Shown here: positions 46,260-56,197 of the stretch, in pieces | How positions within the stretch are numbered: the stretch's first letter is position 1 | How the letters are laid out: each line of letters opens with the position of its first letter | Origin: Planococcus antarcticus DSM 14505 | Lineage (GTDB): Bacteria > Bacillota > Bacilli > Bacillales_A > Planococcaceae | NCBI RefSeq assembly: GCF_001687565.2 | Contig: NZ_CP016534.2 | Span: 2,732,501 to 2,796,500 of the forward strand | Direction: 5' to 3' | Length of the DNA: 64,000 bases | Notes under the pieces: model-generated | Database searches by the model: none | What the model saw: only the letters and a program-made list of their open reading frames with translations | What the model was told of the DNA's origin: nothing | Position numbers and translations under genes: made by a program

Positions 46260-47735
46260 TCACCCCTCTTTAATCGCCGTGCGTTTTTGAAAAAAACTTT
46301 TTACTTCTACTAGCAGCTTGCGTTGGTTTAAGATCATCAACAATCCGTAAATCAACATACCAATGATCGTATCGATGACCATGATGCCGATTGGTCCGGT
46401 CCCTGTTAACTGGGAGTTCAAGACATACAAAGAAGCGAGCATAATGGCTGAGTGAACCATCGGCTTAGCGATTGACATGGACAGTTCACCTAAGCTGTCG
46501 CCGATGATCTGTCGGATCCGCACAAAATAGCTGATATAAAACAGCACGACCCTCAAGAGACCAACCGCCAATGCCACAACAATGATTTCTCCAGATAAGC
46601 TGGCAAAGTATACAACGACCGGTATGATCGCCAACTGAAACAATTGCCAGTAAAAGCTCCATCTGACCTTCCCGACAGCAATGAACAGGCTGCCGCTCGG
46701 ATTGCCCAGCGCTTTGAACAGTCCATACAGACAAAGAATTTGGATGATGGTTATGCTGTCCTGCCACTTTTCTCCAAGCAAAATTGGCACGGCATATGGA
46801 GCCACAATAATGACTCCTGCCAGTAATGGCGCATTAAAGCTGGTCAGCATATTGGTGATCAGCAGATAGGCTCTGCGCAATTTGCGGCTATCGAGTTGGA
46901 TTTTCGAGAATACCGGAAAAGCCACTCGGTTGATCATGGAGTTCAGTTTCTGGACCGGTTGCATGATTAGGTTCATGGCCATGCTGTAATAGCCGAGTGC
47001 CACGGATCCTAAGGTGATACCGATGATCATCTGATCAATTTTTGTCGTGAAATAATTGATGCTGGTCGAGCCAAGACGGTACATGCCGAATGACACAAAT
47101 ACGTTGATAGAAGCCCAAGAAAATACCAGCTGGGGTCTTGTTTCCCGATTCCGGTAACCACCGATCATCCAAGGAATGCTTTTGATTAGGGACGTGACGA
47201 TATGCCCGTATACTAGAGACCAGGCACCGAGACCAGTAAAAGCAGCAAGATAAATAGTAAGCAGCACACCCATGGTTGTAGCCAGAATCTCATTTTTGGT
47301 AATTTGCTCAAATTCCAGTTTTTTGGTGGCAATTGTTTGGAATTGCAGGCCAAATGGCAGGATCAGAAAGCTGATGCCGACCACTTGGATCATTGCCGTT
47401 AAACTGGGTTCACCAAATAGTAGTGCGATAACCGGAGCCGCCAGCAATAAGATAAGAAATAGCACCAGTCCAACGAAAATTGAAAACCAGTAAAGGCTAG
47501 ACAGCTCGAGCTTGGAGATTTTCTCTTTCTGGATAATGGCGTCTGTGATGCCCATTTCCAAGAATAATTGCGAAAACTGAATGACAATCTGCACCATAGC
47601 GATCAGCCCAAAAATCTCCGGGCCCAACACCCTGCCCAAAATAAGCAATTGAGCAATTTGCAAGACACTGGTCACGAGCATTGAAATGGAAGTAAGTTTC
47701 ACGCTGTTCACTGCTTGATTTTTTAAAGATGCCAT
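46260..47735 (-). CDS. Polysaccharide flippase (MOP superfamily, WzxC-like)
   Basis: 491 residues, about fourteen membrane helices. Family opening: AVNSVKLTSISMLVTSVLQ, LGRVLGPEIFGLIAMVQI, FLEMGITDAIIQKE. It would move lipid-linked repeat units across the membrane. It is only distantly similar to the other two flippases in the window, which resemble each other. End gene of the operon that begins at 54525. AGAGGA 7 nt before ATG. Confidence 0.9.
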   Translation of the reverse strand: MASLKNQAVNSVKLTSISMLVTSVLQIAQLLILGRVLGPEIFGLIAMVQIVIQFSQLFLEMGITDAIIQKEKISKLELSSLYWFSIFVGLVLFLILLLAAPVIALLFGEPSLTAMIQVVGISFLILPFGLQFQTIATKKLEFEQITKNEILATTMGVLLTIYLAAFTGLGAWSLVYGHIVTSLIKSIPWMIGGYRNRETRPQLVFSWASINVFVSFGMYRLGSTSINYFTTKIDQMIIGITLGSVALGYYSMAMNLIMQPVQKLNSMINRVAFPVFSKIQLDSRKLRRAYLLITNMLTSFNAPLLAGVIIVAPYAVPILLGEKWQDSITIIQILCLYGLFKALGNPSGSLFIAVGKVRWSFYWQLFQLAIIPVVVYFASLSGEIIVVALAVGLLRVVLFYISYFVRIRQIIGDSLGELSMSIAKPMVHSAIMLASLYVLNSQLTGTGPIGIMVIDTIIGMLIYGLLMILNQRKLLVEVKSFFQKRTAIKEG

Positions 47736-47756
47736 ATATCATTCCTCTAATCGCAT

Positions 47757-49871
47757 TTAATATAAAATTTTTTTCCACATATTTCGGCGTTGCTTCGGAA
47801 ATATTCCATACGGCCGATCTTCTGCAAAATCTTCGGGAAATCCGTTCAAGTCAAACGAATCACGGACACTTGGCGGCCGTTGCTCATATTGATACAGGAA
47901 TTCAAAATCGATAACCTTCAGCCCTTCAGATGTCAGCAAAATATTACCTGGATGGAAATCAATCAGCGCGTAGCCTTTGTTATAGAAAAATTCATTGATG
48001 CTGAATATCTCTTGCTTATGTTTGCGTTTCAAGATTTGCTTTTTGATATGCCAGCTTTCTGTCATTTTATTGGTTTTCAAGTAAGGAACGATGATGTAGT
48101 TTTCTCCGCTCCGGATCAGTTTTGGAATAAATTCGCATTCTTTGCTCAATTCTCCATACACGAATTTTTCACGTTCCAAAAACCGCTCTTTGCCAGCTTT
48201 ATAGGTTTTTTTCACCGCTCTTTTTCCTTGGTATTCGACAATTTCAACCTTGGCGCGCCTTTTTTTCTCAGACACATCTGCAATCACTTTTTCCGACGTA
48301 CGGTAAGCTTCGTCCCATTTGGTGACAAGGGCTTTGATTTCCTGAAGGAGATCAGGAGCGACCGCAGAGATATAATCCAATGCCTCAATTTCGTCATCTG
48401 CACTGTGAAGCGGATTGGCGCGTTCTTCCTTCGACAAGCTGAAATTGATTTCTGACCGCAGCTGCTCTTTTAGCAAATAATGCTCGTTTGAGACATGTGG
48501 GTATTTTTTCTTCATTTTTGTATTCAGCGATTTTGGATGATAATCATACATGATCAGCAAAGTAGATGGCTTTCCACCACTCACCGGCCATGGACCCTGC
48601 CCCCAATTGCCGCCCCTCATGCTCTGGGCAGCATTTCTTTTCTGTTCTTCATCGAGTTCGACTGCTCGAACCAAACAAAGGCCGTTCCGCTCGAACCAGT
48701 CGACGATCTTATCCGTCAGCTGACGTTCAGTCGCCCATTCCCGAATGACAAACACCATTAATTCTCCATCTTTTTTAAAATTATGCTCACTCGATGTGAT
48801 GGTCGACTCCAGCCAGTTACCGCTGACTCCGATTAGTTTACGGATGGTGTCTGTGGATGGTGCCCAGCCTTCCTGTTCTAAAAAATGGTGGAAGCATTCC
48901 AGGCTGATTTCGTCCAATTCGCTGCCTGTCTCTTGCGCCAGCTGCTGGAGAACCCCAGGATAATCGTGGTCCTGCGGAATCTGTTTGACAGTGCCTCCCG
49001 ACTTGGCCGAAATTCCCGATTTTTCGCCTTTATGATAAACCGCATGGTACATCAGGCTGAGGAAATAATGGCGTTTAGACGGAACGGAGTATTTGCCGTT
49101 CCACAACTCCCGTTGGTCCAATATCGTTTCTGCGATATACGGGGGGTAATAAGCAATATTATGGAAATTGCTTCCTGTAAGACCGCCCACACTATAAATA
49201 TCAAACGGCAAAATTCCGATTTTTTCATTCAACAAGTCCCGAACCTTTTCGATATGGTCGTCTGAAATCAACAAGTCCACATCTTCGTCAAGATCCAGAA
49301 AAGGCAATTCGTCAAACCACCGTAAAATCACATAATTAAGCTTCCGTTCATTGAGAAGCTCAAAGAAGTTCTCAAGCCCAAACTCCGGCGACAAGTATTG
49401 CCGCGCCGCCTTGTCTTTTTTATGGTCCCGCCTAAAGACAATTCCAGTCCGCAGTTCCCCCGAGCGGCCGAAAAAAGTTTCAAAACGAAAATCCCATTTT
49501 TTCTTCCGCACCAACTTATATGCCCAAAGCGGCAAGAAACTCGCACGGTCAATAATTTTGGACGGCATGAACAAGATCAAGTCAGCAGAAGAATGAAAAG
49601 CATTTTTCAAATCCATAAAATCGGCTTTGTTGATAACTAACACTTCTGCGTTATTTTTGTAGGTTAACGTCTTTTCATTTGCGTAATACAAGTCCGGATT
49701 CCGCTGACTGTTCGGACTAACCGTACAGATTCCAAGATAGTTTTCATACCCGAAAGTTGCCAACTGGTATTTTAAAGCGCTAGTTTCAGCATTGTATTCC
49801 AACACTTTCACTTTCTGATTTTTTGGGTACGAAGCCCTTATATACTCACTGATTGTTGGCTGATTTGCCAT
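47757..49871 (-). CDS. Multidomain protein: nucleotidyltransferase-like, NDPK-like and phosphotransferase-like parts
   Basis: 704 residues, no signal peptide. Residues 1-155 look Rossmann-like (VKVLEYNAETSALKY) but lack a cofactor motif I can name. Residues about 165-285 resemble nucleotidyltransferases (VILRWF, then DLDEDVDLLI at 193-202). Residues about 370-505 resemble nucleoside diphosphate kinase: LMVFVIREWA, RGGNWGQGPWPVSGG and NPLHSADDEIEAL, where His489 aligns with the catalytic His of NDPK. Residues about 540-665 look like a small-molecule or LPS-core kinase: Lys near 554, IDFHPGN (638-643), VIDFEF (655-657). Position between a flippase and rfbB suggests phosphorylation or nucleotide transfer on the polymer or its precursors. 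Domain calls are by eye. Confidence 0.6.
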   Translation of the reverse strand: MANQPTISEYIRASYPKNQKVKVLEYNAETSALKYQLATFGYENYLGICTVSPNSQRNPDLYYANEKTLTYKNNAEVLVINKADFMDLKNAFHSSADLILFMPSKIIDRASFLPLWAYKLVRKKKWDFRFETFFGRSGELRTGIVFRRDHKKDKAARQYLSPEFGLENFFELLNERKLNYVILRWFDELPFLDLDEDVDLLISDDHIEKVRDLLNEKIGILPFDIYSVGGLTGSNFHNIAYYPPYIAETILDQRELWNGKYSVPSKRHYFLSLMYHAVYHKGEKSGISAKSGGTVKQIPQDHDYPGVLQQLAQETGSELDEISLECFHHFLEQEGWAPSTDTIRKLIGVSGNWLESTITSSEHNFKKDGELMVFVIREWATERQLTDKIVDWFERNGLCLVRAVELDEEQKRNAAQSMRGGNWGQGPWPVSGGKPSTLLIMYDYHPKSLNTKMKKKYPHVSNEHYLLKEQLRSEINFSLSKEERANPLHSADDEIEALDYISAVAPDLLQEIKALVTKWDEAYRTSEKVIADVSEKKRRAKVEIVEYQGKRAVKKTYKAGKERFLEREKFVYGELSKECEFIPKLIRSGENYIIVPYLKTNKMTESWHIKKQILKRKHKQEIFSINEFFYNKGYALIDFHPGNILLTSEGLKVIDFEFLYQYEQRPPSVRDSFDLNGFPEDFAEDRPYGIFPKQRRNMWKKILY

Positions 49872-49917
49872 TGCCCTATTCCCCCTTGTTTACCGGCATG
49901 CCAAGCAGTATGCCTTG

Positions 49918-50934
49918 CTATTTGCGCGCATACTGTCTGTCGAAATACTGCTGGTATTCGCCGCTGATGATTTGTTCCCACCAGTCCTTGTTTTCTAGAA
50001 ACCAGTCAACTGTCTGAGCGATTCCTGTTTCGAAATCATAGACGGGTCGCCAGCCCAATTGTTCGATTTTTGTCGGATCGATGGCATACCGCTTGTCATG
50101 GCCCAACCGATCTTCGACAAACTCGACCAGACTTTCCGACTTCCCTAAAGCCTGAATGATGGTGCGCACCACTTCCAGATTGGTCCGCTCGTTGTGGCCG
50201 CCGATATTATATACTTCACCGGTTTCACCGCTTTGCATCACCAGATCGATTGCCGCGCAATGGTCTAGGACATGCAGCCAGTCACGGATATTTTTGCCAT
50301 CGCCGTAAACTGGAACTTTTTGATCGTTCAGCACCCGGGAAATCGTCAGTGGAATGAGCTTTTCCGGAAAATGGTAAGGTCCGTAATTATTGGAGCAACG
50401 CGTAATATTAACCGGTAAACCATAGGTCTCGTAATAAGCCCTGACCAACAGATCCGAGGATGCTTTGCTGGCGCTATAGGGACTGTTTGGCTGCAGCGGC
50501 GTTTCTTCCGTAAAGAAAGTTGTCGGATCAAAATCCAATTCCCCGTAAACTTCATCCGTTGATACATGAACGAATTTCTTAATTTTCGCTCGTTTGGCTG
50601 CATCCAACAATACTTGCGTCCCCAGAACATTCGTCCGGATAAAAATCTCTGGGTCCGTAATCGATCGATCAACATGGCTTTCTGCCGCAAAATGCACCAC
50701 GTAAGTAAAGTCTACTTGTTCAAATAGCTTACCGACCGCCTGTCGATCAGCGATATCAATATGGACAAAGCTGTAGTTCATGTCATTTTCAATTTTTTGA
50801 TGCTTTGTTAGATCTCCTGCATATGTCAGCAGATCTAAATTATAAATATGATAATGCGGATATTTTTCGGCCATGTATTGGACAAAGTTCCCTCCGATAA
50901 AACCTGCTCCGCCTGTTACGAGTATATTTTCCAT
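49918..50934 (-). CDS. rfbB: dTDP-glucose 4,6-dehydratase
   Basis: 338 residues, SDR fold. NILVTGGAGFIGGNFVQYM is the NAD site; HVSTDEVYGEL and PYSASKASSDLLVRAYYET hold the catalytic Thr, Asp-Glu, Tyr and Lys. Produces dTDP-4-keto-6-deoxyglucose. It comes 13 nt after rfbA. No rfbC or rfbD is in the window; the neighbouring aminotransferase is the likely user. Confidence 0.96.
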   Translation of the reverse strand: MENILVTGGAGFIGGNFVQYMAEKYPHYHIYNLDLLTYAGDLTKHQKIENDMNYSFVHIDIADRQAVGKLFEQVDFTYVVHFAAESHVDRSITDPEIFIRTNVLGTQVLLDAAKRAKIKKFVHVSTDEVYGELDFDPTTFFTEETPLQPNSPYSASKASSDLLVRAYYETYGLPVNITRCSNNYGPYHFPEKLIPLTISRVLNDQKVPVYGDGKNIRDWLHVLDHCAAIDLVMQSGETGEVYNIGGHNERTNLEVVRTIIQALGKSESLVEFVEDRLGHDKRYAIDPTKIEQLGWRPVYDFETGIAQTVDWFLENKDWWEQIISGEYQQYFDRQYARK

Positions 50935-50947
50935 GGGGGCGCCCCTT

Positions 50948-51838
50948 TCATAAGTTATTGGGTAACAATGATTTTTCGGAAGCGATGTCCAGTAAATATT
51001 GGCCGTAATCCGTCTTTTTCAAAGACTGCGCCAGTTCAATCAATTGCGCTTGGCTAATATAGCCTTTCCGGTAAGCAATTTCCTCGAGGCAAGCGATATA
51101 CAAGCCCTGTCTTTTTTGAATGGCTTCTACAAAGTTAGAGGCTTCTAGCAGCGCTTCATGCGTTCCTGTATCCAGCCACGCCAGTCCGCGTCCCATGATA
51201 TTGACTTGCAATTCACCTTGTTTTAAATATTCATCGATAACGGACGTAATCTCTTTTTCTCCTCGTGCTGAAGGAGTTATACCTTTGGCAATCTCGATAA
51301 CATGATTGTCGAAAAAATAAAGACCTGGTATGGCGTAAGAGGATTTTGGCTGCTCTGGTTTTTCTTCAATGGAGATGATATTCAATTCATCATCCACTTC
51401 CACAACCCCATAAGCTCTCGGATCCGCTACATGGCAGCCAAAAATAATACTGCCTTTTGTCAGCTCTGCCGATTCTCGTAGCCGACTCCCAAAATCCGAT
51501 CCGTAAAAAACATTATCGCCCAGTACCAGTGCAACAGATGAATCACCGATAAAACTTTCACCGATTGTAAACGCTTCGGCCAATCCGTTCGGCTCTTCCT
51601 GAATTGCATATTCCAGTTTGATGCCCAGTTTCTGACCATTGCCAAGCAAACTTAAAAATCCGGAGATGTCTCTCGGTGTTGATATAATCAAAATTTCTTT
51701 AATTCCTGCAAGCATCAACACAGACAGTGGATAATAAATCATTGGTTTGTCATATACAGGCAGCATTTGCTTTGAAATCGATTTGGTTAATGGGTAAAGG
51801 CGCGTCCCCGTTCCACCAGCTAAAATAATCCCTTTCAT
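50948..51838 (-). CDS. rfbA: Glucose-1-phosphate thymidylyltransferase
   Basis: 296 residues. Makes dTDP-glucose. [37 protein letters not shown] is spread over the N-terminal loop; [16 protein letters not shown] holds a metal-binding Asp; [11 protein letters not shown] and [16 protein letters not shown] are typical. Second of two ATGs (51838) chosen, 7 nt after GAGGG. Lies between the aminotransferase gene and rfbB. Confidence 0.96.
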   Translation of the reverse strand: MKGIILAGGTGTRLYPLTKSISKQMLPVYDKPMIYYPLSVLMLAGIKEILIISTPRDISGFLSLLGNGQKLGIKLEYAIQEEPNGLAEAFTIGESFIGDSSVALVLGDNVFYGSDFGSRLRESAELTKGSIIFGCHVADPRAYGVVEVDDELNIISIEEKPEQPKSSYAIPGLYFFDNHVIEIAKGITPSARGEKEITSVIDEYLKQGELQVNIMGRGLAWLDTGTHEALLEASNFVEAIQKRQGLYIACLEEIAYRKGYISQAQLIELAQSLKKTDYGQYLLDIASEKSLLPNNL

Positions 51839-51855
51839 CATAGATCCCTCATTTC

Positions 51856-53007
51856 TTAAATTTGAGATAAACTTTTTTGTGTTATGTGAAGTTCCCGAAT
51901 AATGCCGCAGATCAGTGCGACTGAACTAACTGGCAAATCTCCGTAATACGGCATCGCTAGTACCTGCTGAACTGCCTGTTGTGCATGCGGAAGATTTTCT
52001 GGACGTGCGGATGGTAGATCGCTGTACCATTCGAAATCACTGCATAAAGGATAAAAATACTTTCTAGCGAATACATTGTATTTCTGAAGTTCCTTGTGCA
52101 CGGCGTCTCTCGATTGACCAAATACCGCTTCATCGATTCGAATGACAAAATATTGATAGCTACTGGATTCCCCCTCAAGAGTAGTTAAAATTTGAATGCC
52201 TTCAATGTCTGCTAAATTCTCTTCGTAGGCTTTTTTGATGATATAGCGCTTGCTGCGTTCTTCGCCGATCACTTTCAGGACTTCAAGGCCGACTCCTGCC
52301 TGGACTTCATTCATTTTGGCGTTTAATCCGGACACTACCACTTCTTCAGCACTGGCAATCCCAAAGTTTTTCAGCAAATCCAAGCTTTTGTCGAGCGCCG
52401 GATTATTGTAGGTGAGCGCCCCGCCTTCGATGGTGTTGAACAGTTTTGTCGCGTGAAAGCTGAACATCGTCATATCCCCAAAACTGCTGATGGGCACGTC
52501 GTTTATTTTGGAGCCGAACGCATGGGCACCGTCATAGATCACTTTCAGCCCATGCTTATCGGCAATCGCCTGTATTTTTTCCACATCACACGGATTTCCG
52601 AATACATGAACTCCTAGAATTGCAGTGGTTTTTTCGGTAATCAATGCCTCGATTTTGTCGGCATCGATATTGAAGGTCACCGGATCGATGTCGCAAAATA
52701 CCGGCGTCAAATTATTCCAATCCAGTGCCTGTACGGTCGCAGGAAATGTAAAAGGTGTAGTGATGACTTCGCCCGTCAGTTTCAAGGCTTTCAACCCCAA
52801 CAGCAAAGCCATTGTTCCGTTGGAGAACATGGAAATATGATCTATCTCCAGATACTCTTTGAGCTGATGACTCAATTCATCATGCTGCTTGCCGAAGTTT
52901 GTCAACTGCTTGCTGTTCCACACCACCCTTAAGCGTTCCGTGATATCAGTGAAATCCGGCAATAAAGGTCGTGTGACATAGATTGGTTGTTCAAAAGCTT
53001 TAGCCAT
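51856..53007 (-). CDS. DegT/DnrJ/EryC1/StrS aminotransferase, dTDP-keto-sugar type
   Basis: 383 residues, PLP fold type [47 protein letters not shown] and the PLP lysine in [17 protein letters not shown]. It begins [18 protein letters not shown], like VioA-type and related dTDP-4-amino-4,6-dideoxyhexose transaminases. With rfbA and rfbB it would make a dTDP-amino-dideoxy sugar (viosamine-like is my guess; position 3 or 4 not decidable). GGGAGG 7 nt before ATG. Confidence 0.88.
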   Translation of the reverse strand: MAKAFEQPIYVTRPLLPDFTDITERLRVVWNSKQLTNFGKQHDELSHQLKEYLEIDHISMFSNGTMALLLGLKALKLTGEVITTPFTFPATVQALDWNNLTPVFCDIDPVTFNIDADKIEALITEKTTAILGVHVFGNPCDVEKIQAIADKHGLKVIYDGAHAFGSKINDVPISSFGDMTMFSFHATKLFNTIEGGALTYNNPALDKSLDLLKNFGIASAEEVVVSGLNAKMNEVQAGVGLEVLKVIGEERSKRYIIKKAYEENLADIEGIQILTTLEGESSSYQYFVIRIDEAVFGQSRDAVHKELQKYNVFARKYFYPLCSDFEWYSDLPSARPENLPHAQQAVQQVLAMPYYGDLPVSSVALICGIIRELHITQKSLSQI

Positions 53008-53046
53008 TTACATTCCCTCCCAAGGTATAAATCTGTTTTCCGCGAT

Positions 53047-54525
53047 TCAACCCGTCTTAGCGGGTTTTATCTTTTTTATTACAGGTACCAGCAAATCATA
53101 GACCGTATCGAATTCCTTAATTTTCAACAATCTGCAAATCCCAACATAAAGCACTAAGCCAATTCCAATTTGAAGAAGCAAGGTCAATAACTCCGAAAAA
53201 GGCAGCAGCCTGCCAATGCCATAAACCACTGCCCCCATCCCAAACGAAATTGCGTAAATCGGCAGCAGGTCACGCACCTGTTCTTTAACGCTGTACGAAA
53301 TCTCTCGTCCTGAAAAATAAATATTGATGAAAAGAGAAATATGCGAATCCAGAACAATGGTTGCCACCAGCACGATAATGCTCCAGTCCATCCAAATCAC
53401 AATAAAAATCATTGTTGTCGGTATGATTGTCTTAATGATTTCCAGGTATAGAAACAGATCTGAACGCCCTTTAACTTGCAGGATGTTCAAGTTCAAGGCA
53501 TGAATTGGATAAAGCATACCGGCGATACACAGCAACTGGAAATAAGGCACCATAGTCATCCATTTCTCACCAAAGATCAGGTAAATCAGTGGTTCCGCGA
53601 CTGCTGCTATACCAATCATGACAGGAAAAATAAGAAATCCAGACAACTTGATGACTTTCTTAAAACTTTGCTTTAGCCTCTCTTCCTGATCCTGGATTCC
53701 GCTTAATACCGGATAGGTTACACGTTGGATTGTCGCCGTCAATGTCTGTGTTGCCACATCGCTGAATTTCGCGGCATTGGTGTAATAACCCAAGGACTTT
53801 ACCGAATATTGCTTTCCGATGATCAAGTAGTAAATATTGTTATAGGCTGTATCAATCAATCCGGAAACGAGTAGCTTCCAGCCAAAACCAAATAAGCGCT
53901 TGAATGATGCTATGCTGAAAACCAAGGTAGGCAACCATTTTCTGGAAAACACCAGCAGCAGCGCCTGAATCAAATTCAATGCCAACATGCGAACCACTAA
54001 GCTCCAGACGCCGAACCCCATCACCGCCATCACAACAGCAATTGCTCCTGACAGGATGCTCGCTGTCATATTGACTTTTGCCTGTACTTTGAAATTTACT
54101 TCTTTCGTGAACATTGCCCTTGGAATAATCGAAAATGCATTAATGATGACCCCGAGTGACAGCACCCTGATAATGGATATTAATTGGGCTTGATCAAAGA
54201 AATTACTGATCAGAGGTGCCGATAAGAACAATACTCCATAAATAAAAAGAGAAACAGCCAAGTTGAAATAGAAAACTGTCGAATAATCGGTTTGGTTAGC
54301 TTTTTGATCGCGGATCAACGCTTGGGTGAAGCCACTGTCGACGAGCGAATTCGAAAGTGCGACAAACACCAGAATCATTCCGATCAACCCAAATTCTGTA
54401 GGCGTTAATAACCGCGCCAAGATGATTTGGATAATAAACTGAACACCTTGATTGCCCATCATATCCCCGAAGCTCCAAAGCAGACCGCTAATTGTTTTTT
54501 TCTTCAACGAACTTTCCTGTTTCAT
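53047..54525 (-). CDS. Polysaccharide flippase (MOP superfamily), module copy A
   Basis: 492 residues, about fourteen membrane helices. KKKTISGLLWSFGDMMGNQG and ARLLTPTEFGLIGMILVF are closely matched by the flippase at 59360 over the full length, including RLFGFGWKLLVSGLID, so the two are recent paralogues. It would export lipid-linked glycans. First gene of the operon that runs to 46260; AGGAG 7 nt before ATG; long AT-rich leader. Confidence 0.92.
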   Translation of the reverse strand: MKQESSLKKKTISGLLWSFGDMMGNQGVQFIIQIILARLLTPTEFGLIGMILVFVALSNSLVDSGFTQALIRDQKANQTDYSTVFYFNLAVSLFIYGVLFLSAPLISNFFDQAQLISIIRVLSLGVIINAFSIIPRAMFTKEVNFKVQAKVNMTASILSGAIAVVMAVMGFGVWSLVVRMLALNLIQALLLVFSRKWLPTLVFSIASFKRLFGFGWKLLVSGLIDTAYNNIYYLIIGKQYSVKSLGYYTNAAKFSDVATQTLTATIQRVTYPVLSGIQDQEERLKQSFKKVIKLSGFLIFPVMIGIAAVAEPLIYLIFGEKWMTMVPYFQLLCIAGMLYPIHALNLNILQVKGRSDLFLYLEIIKTIIPTTMIFIVIWMDWSIIVLVATIVLDSHISLFINIYFSGREISYSVKEQVRDLLPIYAISFGMGAVVYGIGRLLPFSELLTLLLQIGIGLVLYVGICRLLKIKEFDTVYDLLVPVIKKIKPAKTG

Positions 54526-54699
54526 CTGCCGTCTCCTATCGAAGAATTTTTTACAGTTTCATGAAAAGCACTTAACTATTCAGAAATTTCAACTCAATCT
54601 CTATTTTTTATAAAAATTAGGTAAATAACATCTACTATTCCGTTAAATAACCATTACCTCATTTCAGATACGCTACTTTGTGCTTATTTATACTTCTTG

Positions 54700-54752
54700 T
54701 TTTTCATTCTAACATACTATAAGTCATTAATAACAGATAATTTAGATTATTT
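54700..54752 (-). promoter_or_regulatory. Conserved upstream element, copy 2 (flippase/aminotransferase operon)
   Basis: Matches 46005-46058 at roughly 85 percent by eye, with identical CAGATAATTT core. About 175-230 bp ahead of the flippase start. Confidence 0.5.
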
Positions 54753-55010
54753 TTTATTTTTATTATGCAAATTATTCCACTATCTTTTTATAGAAGGACA
54801 AAAAAGCTGCTTTTCAACTGCAGTTTAACGAAATATTCCTCATTTAACTGTTAGATACTTACTAATTTATGTAAATTTAATTATTTTACTTCTGCATAAC
54901 TCTTTATAGGTCTATATCGCTAATCAGGAAAATTAAAATACAAAGAAAATTTCGAATCGCACAATTTTCTCTCTAAGATACCTGCATTGAATAGAAGCAA
55001 TTCGAACAAA

Positions 55011-55055
55011 AAAAGCGATTCCGAAGGACCATTGATGGTGGCCTTTTGGAATCGC
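55011..55055 (-). terminator. Terminator of GT2 gene (module A)
   Basis: GCGATTCC/GGAATCGC outer stem with AAGG/CCTT inside and small bulges; minus-strand T-run of seven. Confidence 0.82.
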
Positions 55056-55086
55056 CTTCTACTGACTTCATATGAAAATGCTTGCA

Positions 55087-55998
55087 TTATATCGTGATTC
55101 GTTTGAAGACCCGCTTGAAGAATTCGGGTTTCATATAGAACTGGCGGTAGCCTCTTTTCATTGTTTCTTTTATTTTCATCTGCTTTAACAAGATGTAGAA
55201 GCGATCCCGATTTTTAGTTCGACTAATGACACAATTGTATTTATAATTGGTAAAAGCATTGATTTCATCGAGCATCTCTGCGACTTCCTGCAGATGCTTC
55301 TGCTTTTTGGCAACGTCAGATACCTGAACAGATGTCCAAGATCCCTTTACGTCTACCCGGTAAGCAGACATATTTTGATCAATATAACAAAGCGTCCCAT
55401 TTAATGCACCCCAGATAACCAGTGGATAGTCTCCAACTGTTGCATTTAAATAAAAATCGGGCATTTCTGAAATTTTTTCTCGTGAATATAGGATGGAGTT
55501 GGTAGCAAACAAATCTCCTCCGCCTTCAATTACTTCTTCAACTGAAAAGATTTTGTTTTTGTGGCTCGGCCGCATAACAGAGACGGGTTTCTTGGTTACG
55601 GCAGATACTCTTTCGGCTGCGTGTACGCACATACTGCATTGCGGATGTGTTTCCATATAATCCACTTGCTTCTGCAGTTTATCCGGATCTGTCCAGTAAT
55701 CATCTCCTTCGCAGACAGCCAAGTATTTTCCTTTGGCACGCTCCAGATTAAACTCCTCCACTAACACACCTTTTGAGTATTGATTTTCGGTTTGATAAAT
55801 CGGTTTGATGATATCCGGATATTTTTGTTCGTAGCTTTTGATGATTTTAGCAGTTCGATCCGTAGATGCATCGTCGTGAATTAGAATTTCATAAGTAAAA
55901 TTTGTACGTTGCATCAACATGCTATCCAAGGCTTCAGCTATAAAATTTTCGTGATTATAACTAGTACACTCTATACTCACCATAATCTTGTTTGCCAT
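55087..55998 (-). CDS. GT2-family glycosyltransferase, module copy A
   Basis: 303 residues, GT-A fold. VSIECTSYNHENFIAEALDS, EILIHDDASTDRTAKII, then AVCEGDDYWTDPDKLQKQV (DxD-like GDD), and a C-terminal helical region. Paralogue of the GT2 at 60869 throughout (shared KPIYQTENQYSKGV, EGDDYWTDP, FYLNAxVGDYPL). Donor unknown. RBS GAGGAG 12 nt before ATG. Confidence 0.9.
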   Translation of the reverse strand: MANKIMVSIECTSYNHENFIAEALDSMLMQRTNFTYEILIHDDASTDRTAKIIKSYEQKYPDIIKPIYQTENQYSKGVLVEEFNLERAKGKYLAVCEGDDYWTDPDKLQKQVDYMETHPQCSMCVHAAERVSAVTKKPVSVMRPSHKNKIFSVEEVIEGGGDLFATNSILYSREKISEMPDFYLNATVGDYPLVIWGALNGTLCYIDQNMSAYRVDVKGSWTSVQVSDVAKKQKHLQEVAEMLDEINAFTNYKYNCVISRTKNRDRFYILLKQMKIKETMKRGYRQFYMKPEFFKRVFKRITI

Positions 55999-56197
55999 AA
56001 ATCACAGACTCCTCTTCAGTTAAGTAAGTTTTGGTTATCAGTTATAATTTGCAGCCCTGAACACTCACAGCCAGCCTAACTAAAATAAAAATCGTTGGAA
56101 TTCTGTTGCTTTTCATATCTTAGCACAAAAAGATAAAATATATGGATTAATCAGATAAATTAACGTTAAATTTACATCTTGGTAAAATTTTTTATTA

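Larger units (their letters stand above)
54526..55086. other. 561-bp AT-rich leader upstream of flippase A
   Basis: It contains the second copy of the conserved upstream element and the terminator of the GT2 gene behind it. In the second module the same two genes are only 34 bp apart, so this leader is an insertion or the loss of it is secondary. No gene seen. Confidence 0.5.
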
